The notes: generated by a model from the sequence alone, not told the origin. A DNA stretch of 54,240 bases from Chloroflexota bacterium (GCA_013204555.1 JABMNO010000030.1:1-54240); one strand, 5' to 3'; positions 16,568 to 25,325 are shown, counted from the first letter of the stretch. Program-made: numbers and translations.

Positions 16568-17760
16568 CGCAGACGATCGAATCGGCGCAGGAGTATCTGC
16601 GGGGCGCTCAGATCGATGGCTGGCTGCTCAGGGACTACTTTGACGCCAACCCTATCTTCTGGAACGTCCTGGGCGGACATGCCAACAACGTAACCCGTCC
16701 ATGTTGGCTATTCATTCCGGCTGATGGCGACCCGACACTATTGGCCCATGGCGTCGACGCCGGGCGATTCTCTGAGCTCTGGGTGGAGTTGGGCAACGAA
16801 ATTGCGACCGTAACGCCCTACTCAAGCCGAGCCTCACTGGTGAGCGAACTCACCTCTTTGCTGTCCGGTTCCTCCAGCATCGCGATGGAGTATTCGCCAG
16901 AAGGCGCTCTGCCAAGAGTTGGTAGGACAGACGCGGGTTCAATAGAACTAATCCGCAGTCTGGGTGTTGAAGTTGTTAGTTCCGGCAACGTTCTTCAACA
17001 TGCCACTGAGCGATGGTCGCCCGAGCAGCTCGATTCACACCGATACGCAGCAGAACGACTCACGCGAATCGTCCATAATGCGTTCGATTTTGTCTCCGAG
17101 AACATCAACTGGAAGCTTACTGAACACGACCTTGCTGAGTTCATCCGCGGACGCTTCGACAGGCTAGGTCTCACTACCACCGATGGCCCTGCTGTCGCTG
17201 TAAACGCGCATTCGTCTGATCCCCACTATGAGCCGCAACCCACTGGAAGCGCGGTTCTCCGACGCGGGAGTTGGCTGCTGATTGACCTGTGGGCCAGGAA
17301 AAAAGACATGCCAGATTCCATGTACGCCGACATCACGTGGACGGCGTTCCTGGGCGACTCTCCATCTGATGAACACAGACGAGTGTTCGACGCAGTGATC
17401 AGTGGTCGCGATGCGGCGGTCGAACTGATCACCTCACGCATTACATCGGGAGACCCAATCGAAGGTTGGGAAGCCGACCGACGAGCACGTGATGTTATCT
17501 CCGCTGCAGGGTACGGCGATGAGTTCATTCACCGGCTCGGCCACAGCCTGGGCCAGACTGTTCATAGCAACGCCGTAAATCTTGATGACTGGGAAACTCA
17601 CGACACCCGCAACCTCGTCCCGGGCCTTGGGGTAACGGTAGAGCCTGGTATCTACATCGGGGATTTCGGAGTTCGTTCAGAGATCGACCTCTACATCGGC
17701 GATGGAACTGTGGAGATCACAACAGACCCGCAGACTGAGATTTATTTGATCGGGGTGTAG
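16564..17760 (+). CDS. M24 family (Xaa-Pro) peptidase
   Basis: This 398-aa metallopeptidase has a creatinase/prolidase-like N-domain and a pita-bread catalytic domain. The metal ligands are visible: Asp in LLIDLWARK, Asp in YADITWTAF, His in HRLGHSLGQ, Glu in VTVEPGIYIG and Glu in RSEIDLYIG. These enzymes cleave Xaa-Pro bonds. It starts at GTG overlapping the mocA stop and is the last gene of the xdhC operon; the reason for that association is unclear. Confidence 0.88.
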   Translation: MTQTIESAQEYLRGAQIDGWLLRDYFDANPIFWNVLGGHANNVTRPCWLFIPADGDPTLLAHGVDAGRFSELWVELGNEIATVTPYSSRASLVSELTSLLSGSSSIAMEYSPEGALPRVGRTDAGSIELIRSLGVEVVSSGNVLQHATERWSPEQLDSHRYAAERLTRIVHNAFDFVSENINWKLTEHDLAEFIRGRFDRLGLTTTDGPAVAVNAHSSDPHYEPQPTGSAVLRRGSWLLIDLWARKKDMPDSMYADITWTAFLGDSPSDEHRRVFDAVISGRDAAVELITSRITSGDPIEGWEADRRARDVISAAGYGDEFIHRLGHSLGQTVHSNAVNLDDWETHDTRNLVPGLGVTVEPGIYIGDFGVRSEIDLYIGDGTVEITTDPQTEIYLIGV

Positions 17761-17839
17761 GCGGACGCGGGCAGGGATACCCTAGCGACGCGAATGCACA
17801 TCGCCCTGGATATCGGCCGCCCACAGAGAGCCACCGAAT

Positions 17840-17909
17840 GGCCGGGCAAGCCCGGCAGCTACCAATTACAAATCGTGTTTTTTTTGGTAGCTGTGGGGCT
17901 CGCCCCACC
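17840..17909. repeat. Inverted-pair (BIME-like) intergenic repeat, copy A
   Basis: The unit at 17840-17864 (GGCCGGGCAAGCCCGG followed by CAGCTACCA) faces a related inverted unit at 17885-17908 (TGGTAGCTG followed by GGGGCTCGCCCCAC). The CAGCTACCA/TGGTAGCTG arms form a 9-bp stem. It lies between two convergent genes. Copy B is at 22256-22360. Confidence 0.7.
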
Positions 17910-17947
17910 TCTCGCGAAGTGTGGGCTATCAGCCCGCATCCACCGTG

Positions 17948-18901
17948 CTAGCTGCCGACTTGCGTCCCTATCCCCTGCTCTACCGCTTGGCGGTACACCC
18001 ATTCGCCTACTGCGATGTCTTCCAATGCCACGCCTTGAGACTCAAACAGGGTCACATCGTCCTTGAACGCCCTGCCCGAGATAGCACCGCCAACGACGTC
18101 TGATAGCGGTCGGACTTGCTGCCACATGAGGCGACCTGCCTCAACTGCTCGCATCAGATCGGCGCACTCGATCTTCGCCTGGTCGACATCGTCGGTGACG
18201 ATCAGATTCGCCGCTGACACCGCTTGCGTGTCCAACTCACGGCGAAGCCAACCGTTAGCGCCGGCTGCGTTGATGTGTACGCCTTTCGCAACATGGTCGC
18301 CCAGAAGAACAGGTTCAGATGCGCTGGTCACGACGATAACCACGTCGGCTCCCTCAACGGCTGCTTCAACCGAATCAACAGCCGACACGCCAATCTCAAG
18401 GTCTGTAGTTGCAGCGTTGGCAAACCCTTCCCTGTGCTCTGGTGATCGTGAATACACACGCGCCGTCTTGATAGGGAGCGCCGAGACCACTGCCTCAAGT
18501 TGGGTGCGTGCCTGATAGCCAGAGCCAATGACAGCGACCACGCTAGATTCAGGGCGCGCCATGTACTTCGACGCCAGTCCGCTCGCAGAACCAGTCCTGA
18601 TCTGACCCATCCGGTTAGCCTCGATGATTGCCATCAGTCCTTCACCGCGTGTGCCGTAAAGCAGGACGTGAAAACCGATGCCACCTGCCGCAGCGGCGTA
18701 CGACTTCTGCCCCACCACTCCCTTTTCGTGCCATGCCGATGACATCAGGTTGTAGCTACCTTTGTCGAGTGGAATCCGCGAGCGTGGAACGTTTACCGCC
18801 TTGCCTGCCGCCTGGGCTTTGAACACCTCATCAAGCAGGTCGATTGCAATTGGGACGGTGAGAAGTCGGTTGATGTCAGACTCGGTTAGATAAAGCGGCA
18901 C
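17948..18901 (-). CDS. Ornithine cyclodeaminase/mu-crystallin family protein
   Basis: This 317-aa NAD(P)-dependent enzyme has the dinucleotide fold starting at VVAVIGSGYQARTQLEAV. Upstream are the substrate-binding block PRSRIPLDKGSYNLMSS and the family lysine in GQKSYAAAAGG; IRTGSASGLASKYMA and HINAAGANGWLRRELD follow. Family members are ornithine or alanine dehydrogenases, ketimine reductases or related imine reductases; the substrate is not predictable. GTG 18901 has GGGAG ten bases upstream. It lies downstream of tenA-thiD on the same strand, 14 bases after thiD, so it is probably cotranscribed. A role in thiamine metabolism is not implied by the family. Confidence 0.85.
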   Translation of the reverse strand: MPLYLTESDINRLLTVPIAIDLLDEVFKAQAAGKAVNVPRSRIPLDKGSYNLMSSAWHEKGVVGQKSYAAAAGGIGFHVLLYGTRGEGLMAIIEANRMGQIRTGSASGLASKYMARPESSVVAVIGSGYQARTQLEAVVSALPIKTARVYSRSPEHREGFANAATTDLEIGVSAVDSVEAAVEGADVVIVVTSASEPVLLGDHVAKGVHINAAGANGWLRRELDTQAVSAANLIVTDDVDQAKIECADLMRAVEAGRLMWQQVRPLSDVVGGAISGRAFKDDVTLFESQGVALEDIAVGEWVYRQAVEQGIGTQVGS

Positions 18902-18915
18902 AGTGGCTTGTCTCC

Positions 18916-19725
18916 CTATTCGTAAGCGTAAAAATGGTTGAGTGGCCCATGACCCTGGCCAATTGGGTATGCGTAGCGAATTGCCTCGGTCACGTACTCT
19001 TTGGCGGCCTGCACGGCGGCATGTACCTCATCTCCTTTTGCCAATCCGCTGGCGATTGCAGACGAGAATGTGCATCCGGTTCCGTGAGTGTTCTGGGTAT
19101 CCATGCGAACGGCTGAGAATTCATGGAACTTCCCACCATCGAATAGAACATCGATCGAATCTTCGCCTGAACCGTGCCCACCCTTGATGATCACATACCT
19201 TGCCCCGAGGTCATGTATATCTCTGGCTGCTCGTTCGACAGAGGCTCGATTATCGATGACCAGTCCAGTCAGAACTTCTGCCTCCGGGATATTTGGAGTG
19301 ACCACCATAGATAGCGGAATGAGCATTGACTTGAGGGCGTCCACAGCATCCTCGCGTAGCAGCCGTGAGCCGGATGCTGAAACCATCACGGGATCGACCA
19401 CAAGTTTGGAGATGGAATGCCGCTGAATTCCTGCGGCAACGACCTCAATGATGCTGGAACTTGAGATCATTCCGGTCTTAACTGCATGCGCTCCGATATC
19501 TCCCATCACAGCGTCGATCTGCTTCGCAATCACGTCACCATCGATCTCCTGTACAGCATCGACCGAGAGGGTGTTCTGAGCTGTCACAGCAGTGATTACG
19601 CTCGTGCCATAGACGCCAAACGCGGCAAACGTCTTGAGATCAGCCTGGATTCCGGCTCCGCCACCGGAGTCAGATCCTGCGATCGTCAGCGCCTTATACC
19701 GGGTCCGCTGATTACCGTCGCTCAT
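18916..19725 (-). CDS. thiD: Hydroxymethylpyrimidine/phosphomethylpyrimidine kinase ThiD
   Basis: This 269-aa ribokinase-fold enzyme phosphorylates 4-amino-5-hydroxymethyl-2-methylpyrimidine (HMP) to HMP-P and HMP-PP for thiamine phosphate synthesis. The N-terminal [17 protein letters not shown] and the C-terminal anion hole [17 protein letters not shown] are canonical, with [10 protein letters not shown] between. ATG 19725 is chosen because AGGAGG lies six bases upstream and it overlaps the tenA stop. The frame is open to 19758, but that extension is tenA coding sequence. With tenA and the riboswitch-controlled transporter at 22.4-25.1 kb it forms a pyrimidine salvage route. Confidence 0.95.
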   Translation of the reverse strand: MSDGNQRTRYKALTIAGSDSGGGAGIQADLKTFAAFGVYGTSVITAVTAQNTLSVDAVQEIDGDVIAKQIDAVMGDIGAHAVKTGMISSSSIIEVVAAGIQRHSISKLVVDPVMVSASGSRLLREDAVDALKSMLIPLSMVVTPNIPEAEVLTGLVIDNRASVERAARDIHDLGARYVIIKGGHGSGEDSIDVLFDGGKFHEFSAVRMDTQNTHGTGCTFSSAIASGLAKGDEVHAAVQAAKEYVTEAIRYAYPIGQGHGPLNHFYAYE

Positions 19726-20372
19726 GCTGATCCTCCTGAGCAGTATGACGCATCCCAAAACTTGATCTCGAAGTCCAAAGCTGCCAGGAAAATCGATTCG
19801 ATTTGATCTGTTGCCTCGCTCACCTGTTTATTCAAGAATCGTACGAAATCTCCCAGGACCGCCTCTGTGTGTAGATCAATCCACCCCTGGTAGAGATCAT
19901 CTCCGGGTTCAGCGCCCTCAGAGGCCAACCGCTGCCCCCAGTCCAGATACACGCCTTCAGTAACAGCAAGCACAGTACATATCTCACTCCATGAGCCCTC
20001 GTAGCCCACACGGATCAAGAAATCTGAAAATGCTCGCGTCACATCGCTTGCCGTGGCTGCGCGATATTTCACCTGTTCGACCGCTAGTTGAGAAAACGCA
20101 GCCTGGAACAGCGCATCTTCCGCTCCGAGCAGATTGGACAGGAATTCGTGAATTGGTCGCGCCTCCGGAAGCCCTGGAGATTTGGCGATTGCCAATGCTG
20201 CGAACCTGGCCAGATCATTGACGAAGACGTAGTCCTGGATGAAGTAGTCACGAAAAACTTTTCGGTCCAGTGTGCCATCACCAAGTTGGCCGATGAATCG
20301 ATGATGCGTAGCCTCAGTCCACTTGGCGGCGTGCCGTTGCTTCAACTGTTCAATAGCGTTCATATCCTGCAA
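19722..20372 (-). CDS. tenA: TenA-family aminopyrimidine hydrolase, cysteine-less type
   Basis: This 216-aa TenA/thiaminase II fold protein has DYFIQDYVFVNDLARF (active-site Asp/Tyr), NLLGAEDALF, and the C-terminal FEIKFWD with the catalytic Glu202. The nucleophilic Cys that bacterial TenA carries in a PC(x)W motif is absent: the aligned stretch is LAVTEGVYLDWG, with Glu139. This resembles the TenA_E subgroup, linked to salvage of formylamino- or aminomethyl-pyrimidine from degraded thiamine rather than thiaminase II proper. Its TGA overlaps the thiD ATG, so the two are translationally coupled. Confidence 0.88.
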   Translation of the reverse strand: MQDMNAIEQLKQRHAAKWTEATHHRFIGQLGDGTLDRKVFRDYFIQDYVFVNDLARFAALAIAKSPGLPEARPIHEFLSNLLGAEDALFQAAFSQLAVEQVKYRAATASDVTRAFSDFLIRVGYEGSWSEICTVLAVTEGVYLDWGQRLASEGAEPGDDLYQGWIDLHTEAVLGDFVRFLNKQVSEATDQIESIFLAALDFEIKFWDASYCSGGSA

Positions 20373-20458
20373 TCATCGGATGTAACCGGGTCTGCGTCCA
20401 GCCACGCAACTGGTACTATCCCGCTGCCTGCATCTACTTACAGATTGAGAGATCGAAC

Positions 20459-21352
20459 ATGAGCTGGACTTTCACAGACGCAATTCCGCCGATTGGAACC
20501 ATTACAGAAGGCAACGCGTGGAATGGTGTTGATCTCCTGTTTTCCAGCATCGCGGTAGATCAGGTGATGCGTTTCAACCCTGAAACAGGGGTGCTATCGG
20601 TCGACCGCGCGGGCACGAACGCCGCCAACGGCCTGAACTACGACGCCGGTGGAAATCTCTATGCCTGCGAAGGTGGAGGTCGACGCATCGCTCGCTACGA
20701 TCCGGATGGGTCGAGTACAACTATCGTAGACCGGCTTGATGGGCGTCGAATCAACAGCCCGAACGATCTCGCGATTGATCCCCAGGGGCGAATCTGGTTT
20801 TCAGATCGAGCGGAAAACGTTGGACCTGAAGTCGGTGTCGAGCACTCCTCAATCTTGTGCGCGATCCCAAATGGGAACGGAACATATCTGTGCGTGAGGC
20901 GAACGTATGACACGACGATGCCAAACGGCCTGTTGTTCTCTAACGACTACAAGACGCTTTACGTCGCCCAGAGCGATTACCGCGTAATTGAGCGCCGAGA
21001 ACTGCGCGCGTATCCGGTGCTAGACGATGGCTCCCTCGGCGAGTACAAAATTCTCCATGATTTCGGCCCCCATCGGGGGATTGATGGCATGACTCTGAGT
21101 TCTGACGGCCACATCGTCGCCTGCACCGGATGGGAGATTTCTGGCCCCGGAGGGATGATCACCGTATTCGATCCAAAAGGCCGCATCGTCTCCACACACC
21201 CCACCTTGTCTGAACGTCCAACAAACTGTTGCTTCGTTGGTGAGGATCTGTATGTAACGAGCATAGAGGGAAGGCTTGAAGTGGCGAAAAATACCGGAAT
21301 GACCGGCGGGGTCCTCTACCCTGCAGTCAGCCAGGAGACGAGAAATGTCTGA
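20459..21352 (+). CDS. SMP-30/gluconolactonase family protein (1)
   Basis: This 297-aa six-bladed propeller belongs to the SMP-30/gluconolactonase/LRE family, Ca2+- or Zn2+-dependent sugar-lactone hydrolases. Candidate metal ligands are the Glu of ITEGNAWNG, the Asn of INSPNDLAIDPQGRIWFSD or MPNGLLFSND, and the Asp of RGIDGMTLSSDG. No signal peptide is visible, so it is cytoplasmic. It overlaps its paralog downstream by eight bases, and the two probably arose by tandem duplication. Sugar lactones are upstream of the aldonic acids used by the enolase-family dehydratases in this window. Confidence 0.85.
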   Translation: MSWTFTDAIPPIGTITEGNAWNGVDLLFSSIAVDQVMRFNPETGVLSVDRAGTNAANGLNYDAGGNLYACEGGGRRIARYDPDGSSTTIVDRLDGRRINSPNDLAIDPQGRIWFSDRAENVGPEVGVEHSSILCAIPNGNGTYLCVRRTYDTTMPNGLLFSNDYKTLYVAQSDYRVIERRELRAYPVLDDGSLGEYKILHDFGPHRGIDGMTLSSDGHIVACTGWEISGPGGMITVFDPKGRIVSTHPTLSERPTNCCFVGEDLYVTSIEGRLEVAKNTGMTGGVLYPAVSQETRNV

Positions 21353-22214
21353 ATGGACCTGGGAACTCATCAAAGAGCACGACTCGCTCACAGAAGGCCC
21401 CGTGTGGGATGGATCCGCACTTGTCTATAACGAGTGCTACGCCAACACTACGTTCAAGTTTGACCCGACCTCAAAAAATATTGAAGTCTGGCGGACGAAT
21501 ACAAATATCTCCAATGGTCAGAACTTCTCGCGAGACGGTCGTCTATTCAACTGCGAAGGCGGCGCAAAGCAGATGACTGAGGTGCATGGCCCGGACTCTG
21601 TCACCGTGATCGCCAATGAACATGACGGCATCCCGTTCAACGCCCCAAACGATGTCGCAATCGACAGGTCTGGACGAGTCTGGTTTACCGATCCGAACTA
21701 CGGCGATCGGCCGACAGCCATGGACAATGAGTCCATCTATCGTGTTGATGAAACGGATGGCTCATGGACTACCACCCGCGTCACCTTCGATACAACTCGG
21801 CCAAACGGGCTTGTGTTCTCAGCCGACGAATCAATTCTCTACGTGGCGGAAAGTCCAAACAGCCCGATAAGTCGCAGTCAACTGCGGGCCTACCCGGTGA
21901 ACTCAGACGGCTCACTCGGCGACCATACCGTGCTGCACGACTTTGGCGCGGGCCGCGGCATTGACGGCATGTGCCTCACCGCGGACGGCAACATCCTCGC
22001 GACGGCTGGCGCTGATTCCGCTGGACCGGGGCCAATGCTGTACCTGTTCGCACCATCGGGCCGAGTCATATCGACGGCGCCCACCCCGGCCGACTCCCCA
22101 ACGAACTGTGCGTTTGCCGAGGATGGACTTGCTGTGCTCTACGTAACCTTCGCCACCGGCCACGTCTACCGCGTTCCCAATTCTGGTCTGACAGGACATA
22201 GGCTGTACCCCTGA
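21345..22214 (+). CDS. SMP-30/gluconolactonase family protein (2)
   Basis: This 289-aa paralog of the preceding gene shows the same blocks: LTEGPVWDGSALVYNE (metal Glu), FNAPNDVAIDRSGRVWFTD, TTRPNGLVFSADESILYVAE and GRGIDGMCLTADG (metal Asp). The predicted role is hydrolysis of a sugar lactone. Its start lies inside the end of the first copy, so translation is coupled. The two proteins have clearly diverged, which suggests different substrates or a heteromer rather than a recent copy. Confidence 0.87.
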   Translation: MSEWTWELIKEHDSLTEGPVWDGSALVYNECYANTTFKFDPTSKNIEVWRTNTNISNGQNFSRDGRLFNCEGGAKQMTEVHGPDSVTVIANEHDGIPFNAPNDVAIDRSGRVWFTDPNYGDRPTAMDNESIYRVDETDGSWTTTRVTFDTTRPNGLVFSADESILYVAESPNSPISRSQLRAYPVNSDGSLGDHTVLHDFGAGRGIDGMCLTADGNILATAGADSAGPGPMLYLFAPSGRVISTAPTPADSPTNCAFAEDGLAVLYVTFATGHVYRVPNSGLTGHRLYP

Positions 22215-22255
22215 GGTTTAGATTCCACACAACGTTTGAATCGGGGCCACGTCTT

Positions 22256-22360
22256 TGGTAGATGGGGAGGCTTGCCCCCGATGACCCCATACGAAGAACG
22301 CGGTGATATGCGGCGCGTATTCACGACGACCGTGGGGCCGGGCAAGCCCGGCGGCTACCA
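22256..22360. repeat. Inverted-pair intergenic repeat, copy B
   Basis: Bases 22336-22360 match 17840-17864 of copy A at 24 of 25 positions. The opposite unit (TGGTAGATGGGGAGGCTTG, 22256-22274 and on to 22279) lies 56 bases upstream, so the halves point away from each other, the reverse of copy A. This copy also sits between convergent genes. Confidence 0.65.
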
Positions 22361-22400
22361 GAGGGCTGGCGGGGGTGGGAGCCCCCACGCAAGAACTGGG

Positions 22401-23387
22401 CTACTTAGCCACGAACTCATTGGTGAATGAGGCAGACGCGTCTACGTTCGCCTCAATGAACCCTCCTGCCTTCATCCACGCGGTGAAAGATTCCCATCTT
22501 GAGGCGTCCTGCCACCCGATCTTCGGGACACCGCCACCCCAGAGGGGCTGGAGCAGGTCGACGCCCTTACGTTCTAGCGGTTCATTCACTGTGTCGGGAT
22601 TCGCTTTGAGCAGCGTATCCACAGAGGCCTGAGGATTCTTTTCCGCCACCTCGAAACCTCTGCGCATCGCCCGCACAAAGCCTTCGACAACGTCGGGTCG
22701 CTCCGCAACAGTATTTTCACTTGCAGCGAGTATTAGTTCGTAGAAGTCTGGGAGGCCCCACTCTTCCATCCGCATGATGTTGACTTCCTTGCCCTCCTGC
22801 TCAATGAGGATGGACTCATGCGTCCAATAGGCACCGATAATTGCGTCGACCGTGCCGCCGAGTAACGCGGGAACAAGGTTGAAGCCAACATCAACAAGTT
22901 CAACATCATCGATCGTCAGCCCCTCTTCTGCCAGCATCGTCGCCAACATGGCTTGATTGGATGGATTGTTCGTGTGACCGATCCGCTGTCCCTTGAGATC
23001 ACCGGGAGACTCCAGACCTGACTCGCCCAGCGTCATTATGGAGTTCAGGGGGTGCTGGACTATTCCCATCACTGAGACCACCGGAACACCAGCACTACGG
23101 GCCTGGAGCAATTCCGGCTGGTATGAGATTCCAAAGTCGTCTCGGCCCGCGCCCACGGTCTGGAGTACGGTTGATGGATCCGACGGCGTGTACACGTTGA
23201 CGTCCAGTCCCTCTTCCACGAAATAGCCGCGGTCGATCGCTTCAAATATTCCCGCGTGATTCGAGTTTGGGAACCAGTCGAGTGCCAGGGACACTGACGT
23301 CAATTCGCCGTCTGAATCCGAAGATCCACAGGCTATGGCGATCAGCATGATCGCCGCGACGAACAACCCAAAGGGCGTCTTACTCAT
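22401..23387 (-). CDS. thiY: Thiamine-precursor ABC transporter, substrate-binding lipoprotein ThiY
   Basis: This 328-aa NMT1/THI5-like solute-binding protein has a lipoprotein signal ending LIAIACGSS. The family block LALDWFPNSNHAGIFEA binds pyrimidine precursors such as N-formyl-4-amino-5-aminomethyl-2-methylpyrimidine in characterised ThiY; it is followed by GYFVEEGLDVNVY. The lipid anchor fits a single-membrane cell. It is third in the riboswitch-controlled thiZ-thiX-thiY operon, with GGAG about nine bases before the ATG. The NMT1 family also includes other importers, but the riboswitch makes the thiamine assignment firm. Confidence 0.93.
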   Translation of the reverse strand: MSKTPFGLFVAAIMLIAIACGSSDSDGELTSVSLALDWFPNSNHAGIFEAIDRGYFVEEGLDVNVYTPSDPSTVLQTVGAGRDDFGISYQPELLQARSAGVPVVSVMGIVQHPLNSIMTLGESGLESPGDLKGQRIGHTNNPSNQAMLATMLAEEGLTIDDVELVDVGFNLVPALLGGTVDAIIGAYWTHESILIEQEGKEVNIMRMEEWGLPDFYELILAASENTVAERPDVVEGFVRAMRRGFEVAEKNPQASVDTLLKANPDTVNEPLERKGVDLLQPLWGGGVPKIGWQDASRWESFTAWMKAGGFIEANVDASASFTNEFVAK

Positions 23388-23423
23388 TCGATAATCTCCT
23401 TGATGTTTGCAACATCGATTTGT

Positions 23424-24215
23424 TCAATTCATGCGGGGATAGCGCTTCAGCACCATCCGCTCAACCAGCCCAACGATGGCGAAGAGGATCACCCCCATCA
23501 CCGTCAAAACAATGATTGCTGCGAATACTCGTGCGGTAAGGAATTGCGGCGCTGAAAGACGCATGAGCCAGCCCAATCCGCCGGTGGCTCCGACCCACTC
23601 TCCGATGACTGCGCCAATAACCGCTACGACGACTCCGATCTTGAGTCCTGACATGAAGAATGGGATGGATGTGGGTATCTGCAATTTCAGAAAGATCTGG
23701 CGTTTGCTTGCTCCCAGCGTTCTGAACATGTCAACCATGTCTTGATCGACTGATTTCATACCATCAACCAGGTTCACCACGATGGGGAAGAATGAAATCA
23801 TCGCCACAACGATCACCTTGGAGGTCATCGCAGGACCGACCCAGACGAGGAGAAGCGGGGCGATGGTGACTATTGGAATCATCTGTGAGGCGATCACGAA
23901 CGGATAGAGCGAACGCTCCAGAATCTTGGAGTAGGCAATGGCACTCGCCAGCAGCACACCAAATCCAGCCGCCAGCACAAATCCGATCACGATCTCTTGA
24001 AGAGTGACAAACGCCTGTTCTGAAAGAAGCGCGCGAGAGTCAACGATCTCCCTGATGATGGATGAGGGCGGTGGGAGCAACCAACGCTGAACATCAAATG
24101 CGCGGACCCAAATCTCCCACGATGCTATGCCCAGCGTCCCAATAGCCAACGGCGGCAGCCACGTGCGCGCGATGTTCATCATAGAAATTGCAACTGTCGG
24201 TCTCTTGCTTGCCAC
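23424..24215 (-). CDS. thiX: Thiamine-precursor ABC transporter, permease ThiX
   Basis: This 263-aa permease of the binding-protein-dependent transport family has about six membrane segments. The cytoplasmic coupling loop runs from MVDMFRTLGASKRQIFLKLQ into IPTSIPFFMSGLKIGV (EAA-like motif near residue 165). It forms the membrane channel for the ThiY ligand. Translation starts at GTG one base after the thiZ stop, so the two are coupled. Confidence 0.92.
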   Translation of the reverse strand: MASKRPTVAISMMNIARTWLPPLAIGTLGIASWEIWVRAFDVQRWLLPPPSSIIREIVDSRALLSEQAFVTLQEIVIGFVLAAGFGVLLASAIAYSKILERSLYPFVIASQMIPIVTIAPLLLVWVGPAMTSKVIVVAMISFFPIVVNLVDGMKSVDQDMVDMFRTLGASKRQIFLKLQIPTSIPFFMSGLKIGVVVAVIGAVIGEWVGATGGLGWLMRLSAPQFLTARVFAAIIVLTVMGVILFAIVGLVERMVLKRYPRMN

Positions 24216-24216
24216 G

Positions 24217-25053
24217 TTAACTCGACACTCCCACGGTGCCGCCTGAGCGCAAAGCCGCCAATAATTGCGCCTTCAACGCTGTGAACGCGTCAGACGTGAC
24301 CACTCCGGGGTCCGTCCGATCGCCAATAACAACGTCGAACTGCGAGTCGATCACCCCCGGATCACGTTTCATCACGTACACGTGGTCAGACAGCAGAATG
24401 GCTTCATCAACATCGTGCGTAACGAGAACGACAGACTTCCCTGTGTCAGCTAACAGGCCAACGAGCCAAATGTGCATTTCGGATCTGGTAAGGGCATCCA
24501 GGGCGCCAAATGGCTCGTCTAGCAGTAGTAGCGGGGTATCTGGCAGAGTGGCTCTCAGAAGGGCGACTCTCTGGCGCATACCTCCGGAAAGTTGCGCCGG
24601 GTAGGCGCCTGAGTACTCTTCGAGGCCAAATTGGCCCAGCCGTTCCGAGGCTCGTGCGCGGGAATCTGCATGGGACACTCCGCGTAGCTCAAGACCCAAC
24701 GCTGCGTTGTCCAGCACAGTTCGCCATGGCAGCAGCAGGTCCTTCTGCTGCATGTAGCTAATTTGACCCAGACGACTTCCTGGCGCCCCGGAATAGCTGA
24801 TTTCACCTGAAAATTCTTCATCTAATCCGGAAATCACATTTAAAAGGGTGCTCTTACCGCAGCCTGATGGCCCGATAATCGAGACAAACTCACCTATGGA
24901 TAGGTTGAGATCAATTTCGTGAAGAACGCGTCTTTCTGAGTCTGACTGAGAGCCCGCATCGAAAGCTTTTGACACAGAGCGCAACTCAAGCAGATGTCTC
25001 GGCTGCCCATCTACAACACGTTGCTGATTCGCGGATTGGTGAGTGAGGTTCAT
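24217..25053 (-). CDS. thiZ: Thiamine-precursor ABC transporter, ATPase ThiZ
   Basis: This ABC ATPase of about 278 aa has Walker A GPSGCGKST at residues 61-69, a Q-loop in SYMQQKDLLLPW, signature LSGGMRQR near 155 and Walker B LLLLDEPFGALD near 175. It energises uptake of the pyrimidine precursor. The frame is open to 25149, but those 32 codons are the TPP riboswitch read as protein: PDLDNASVG is the aptamer's 3' end. The real start is ATG 25053, immediately after the aptamer. This short spacing implies control of translation initiation by TPP. Confidence 0.92.
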   Translation of the reverse strand: MNLTHQSANQQRVVDGQPRHLLELRSVSKAFDAGSQSDSERRVLHEIDLNLSIGEFVSIIGPSGCGKSTLLNVISGLDEEFSGEISYSGAPGSRLGQISYMQQKDLLLPWRTVLDNAALGLELRGVSHADSRARASERLGQFGLEEYSGAYPAQLSGGMRQRVALLRATLPDTPLLLLDEPFGALDALTRSEMHIWLVGLLADTGKSVVLVTHDVDEAILLSDHVYVMKRDPGVIDSQFDVVIGDRTDPGVVTSDAFTALKAQLLAALRSGGTVGVSS

Positions 25054-25146
25054 CGTCCCTACGCTGGCATTATCCAGATCAGGTTCAGGGGTCGGCAGAT
25101 ATTGGTCTGCCCTCTCAGCCCGGCCACTCCGAGCTCCCCACGGCGC
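25054..25146 (-). promoter_or_regulatory. TPP riboswitch (THI element)
   Basis: On the minus strand the conserved core is complete: GGGGAGCTCGGAG, then GGCTGAGAGG (CTGAGA at 25113-25118), a variable hairpin GGCAGA/TCTGCC, then ACCTGATCTGGATAATGCC and AGCGTAGGGA. The CGT/ACG pairs at the ends can close P1. The thiZ ATG follows the aptamer directly, and GUAGGG, the only Shine-Dalgarno-like sequence, is part of the aptamer. TPP binding should hide it and shut off uptake. Confidence 0.96.
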
Positions 25147-25164
25147 CATAGGCCCGTACCGCGC

Positions 25165-25194
25165 AGTCTATTTCAGGGTATAAATACCAGTCAA
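25165..25194 (-). promoter_or_regulatory. Promoter of the thiZXY operon
   Basis: TTGACT (25189-25194, complement) and TAGACT (25165-25170) are separated by 18 bases. They would start transcription about 15 bases before the riboswitch. Confidence 0.5.
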
Positions 25195-25325
25195 GCAAAA
25201 TATGTTGTCCTCCGATTCTCACAGGTTTCCTAATTGCCGCAAAGCGCTGCTCCCGCTAAAATACGCGTGTTCCCCATAGTCGTTATGCGGTCCAAGACGA
25301 CCAGAGTGCGACGCAGGGAACGGTT

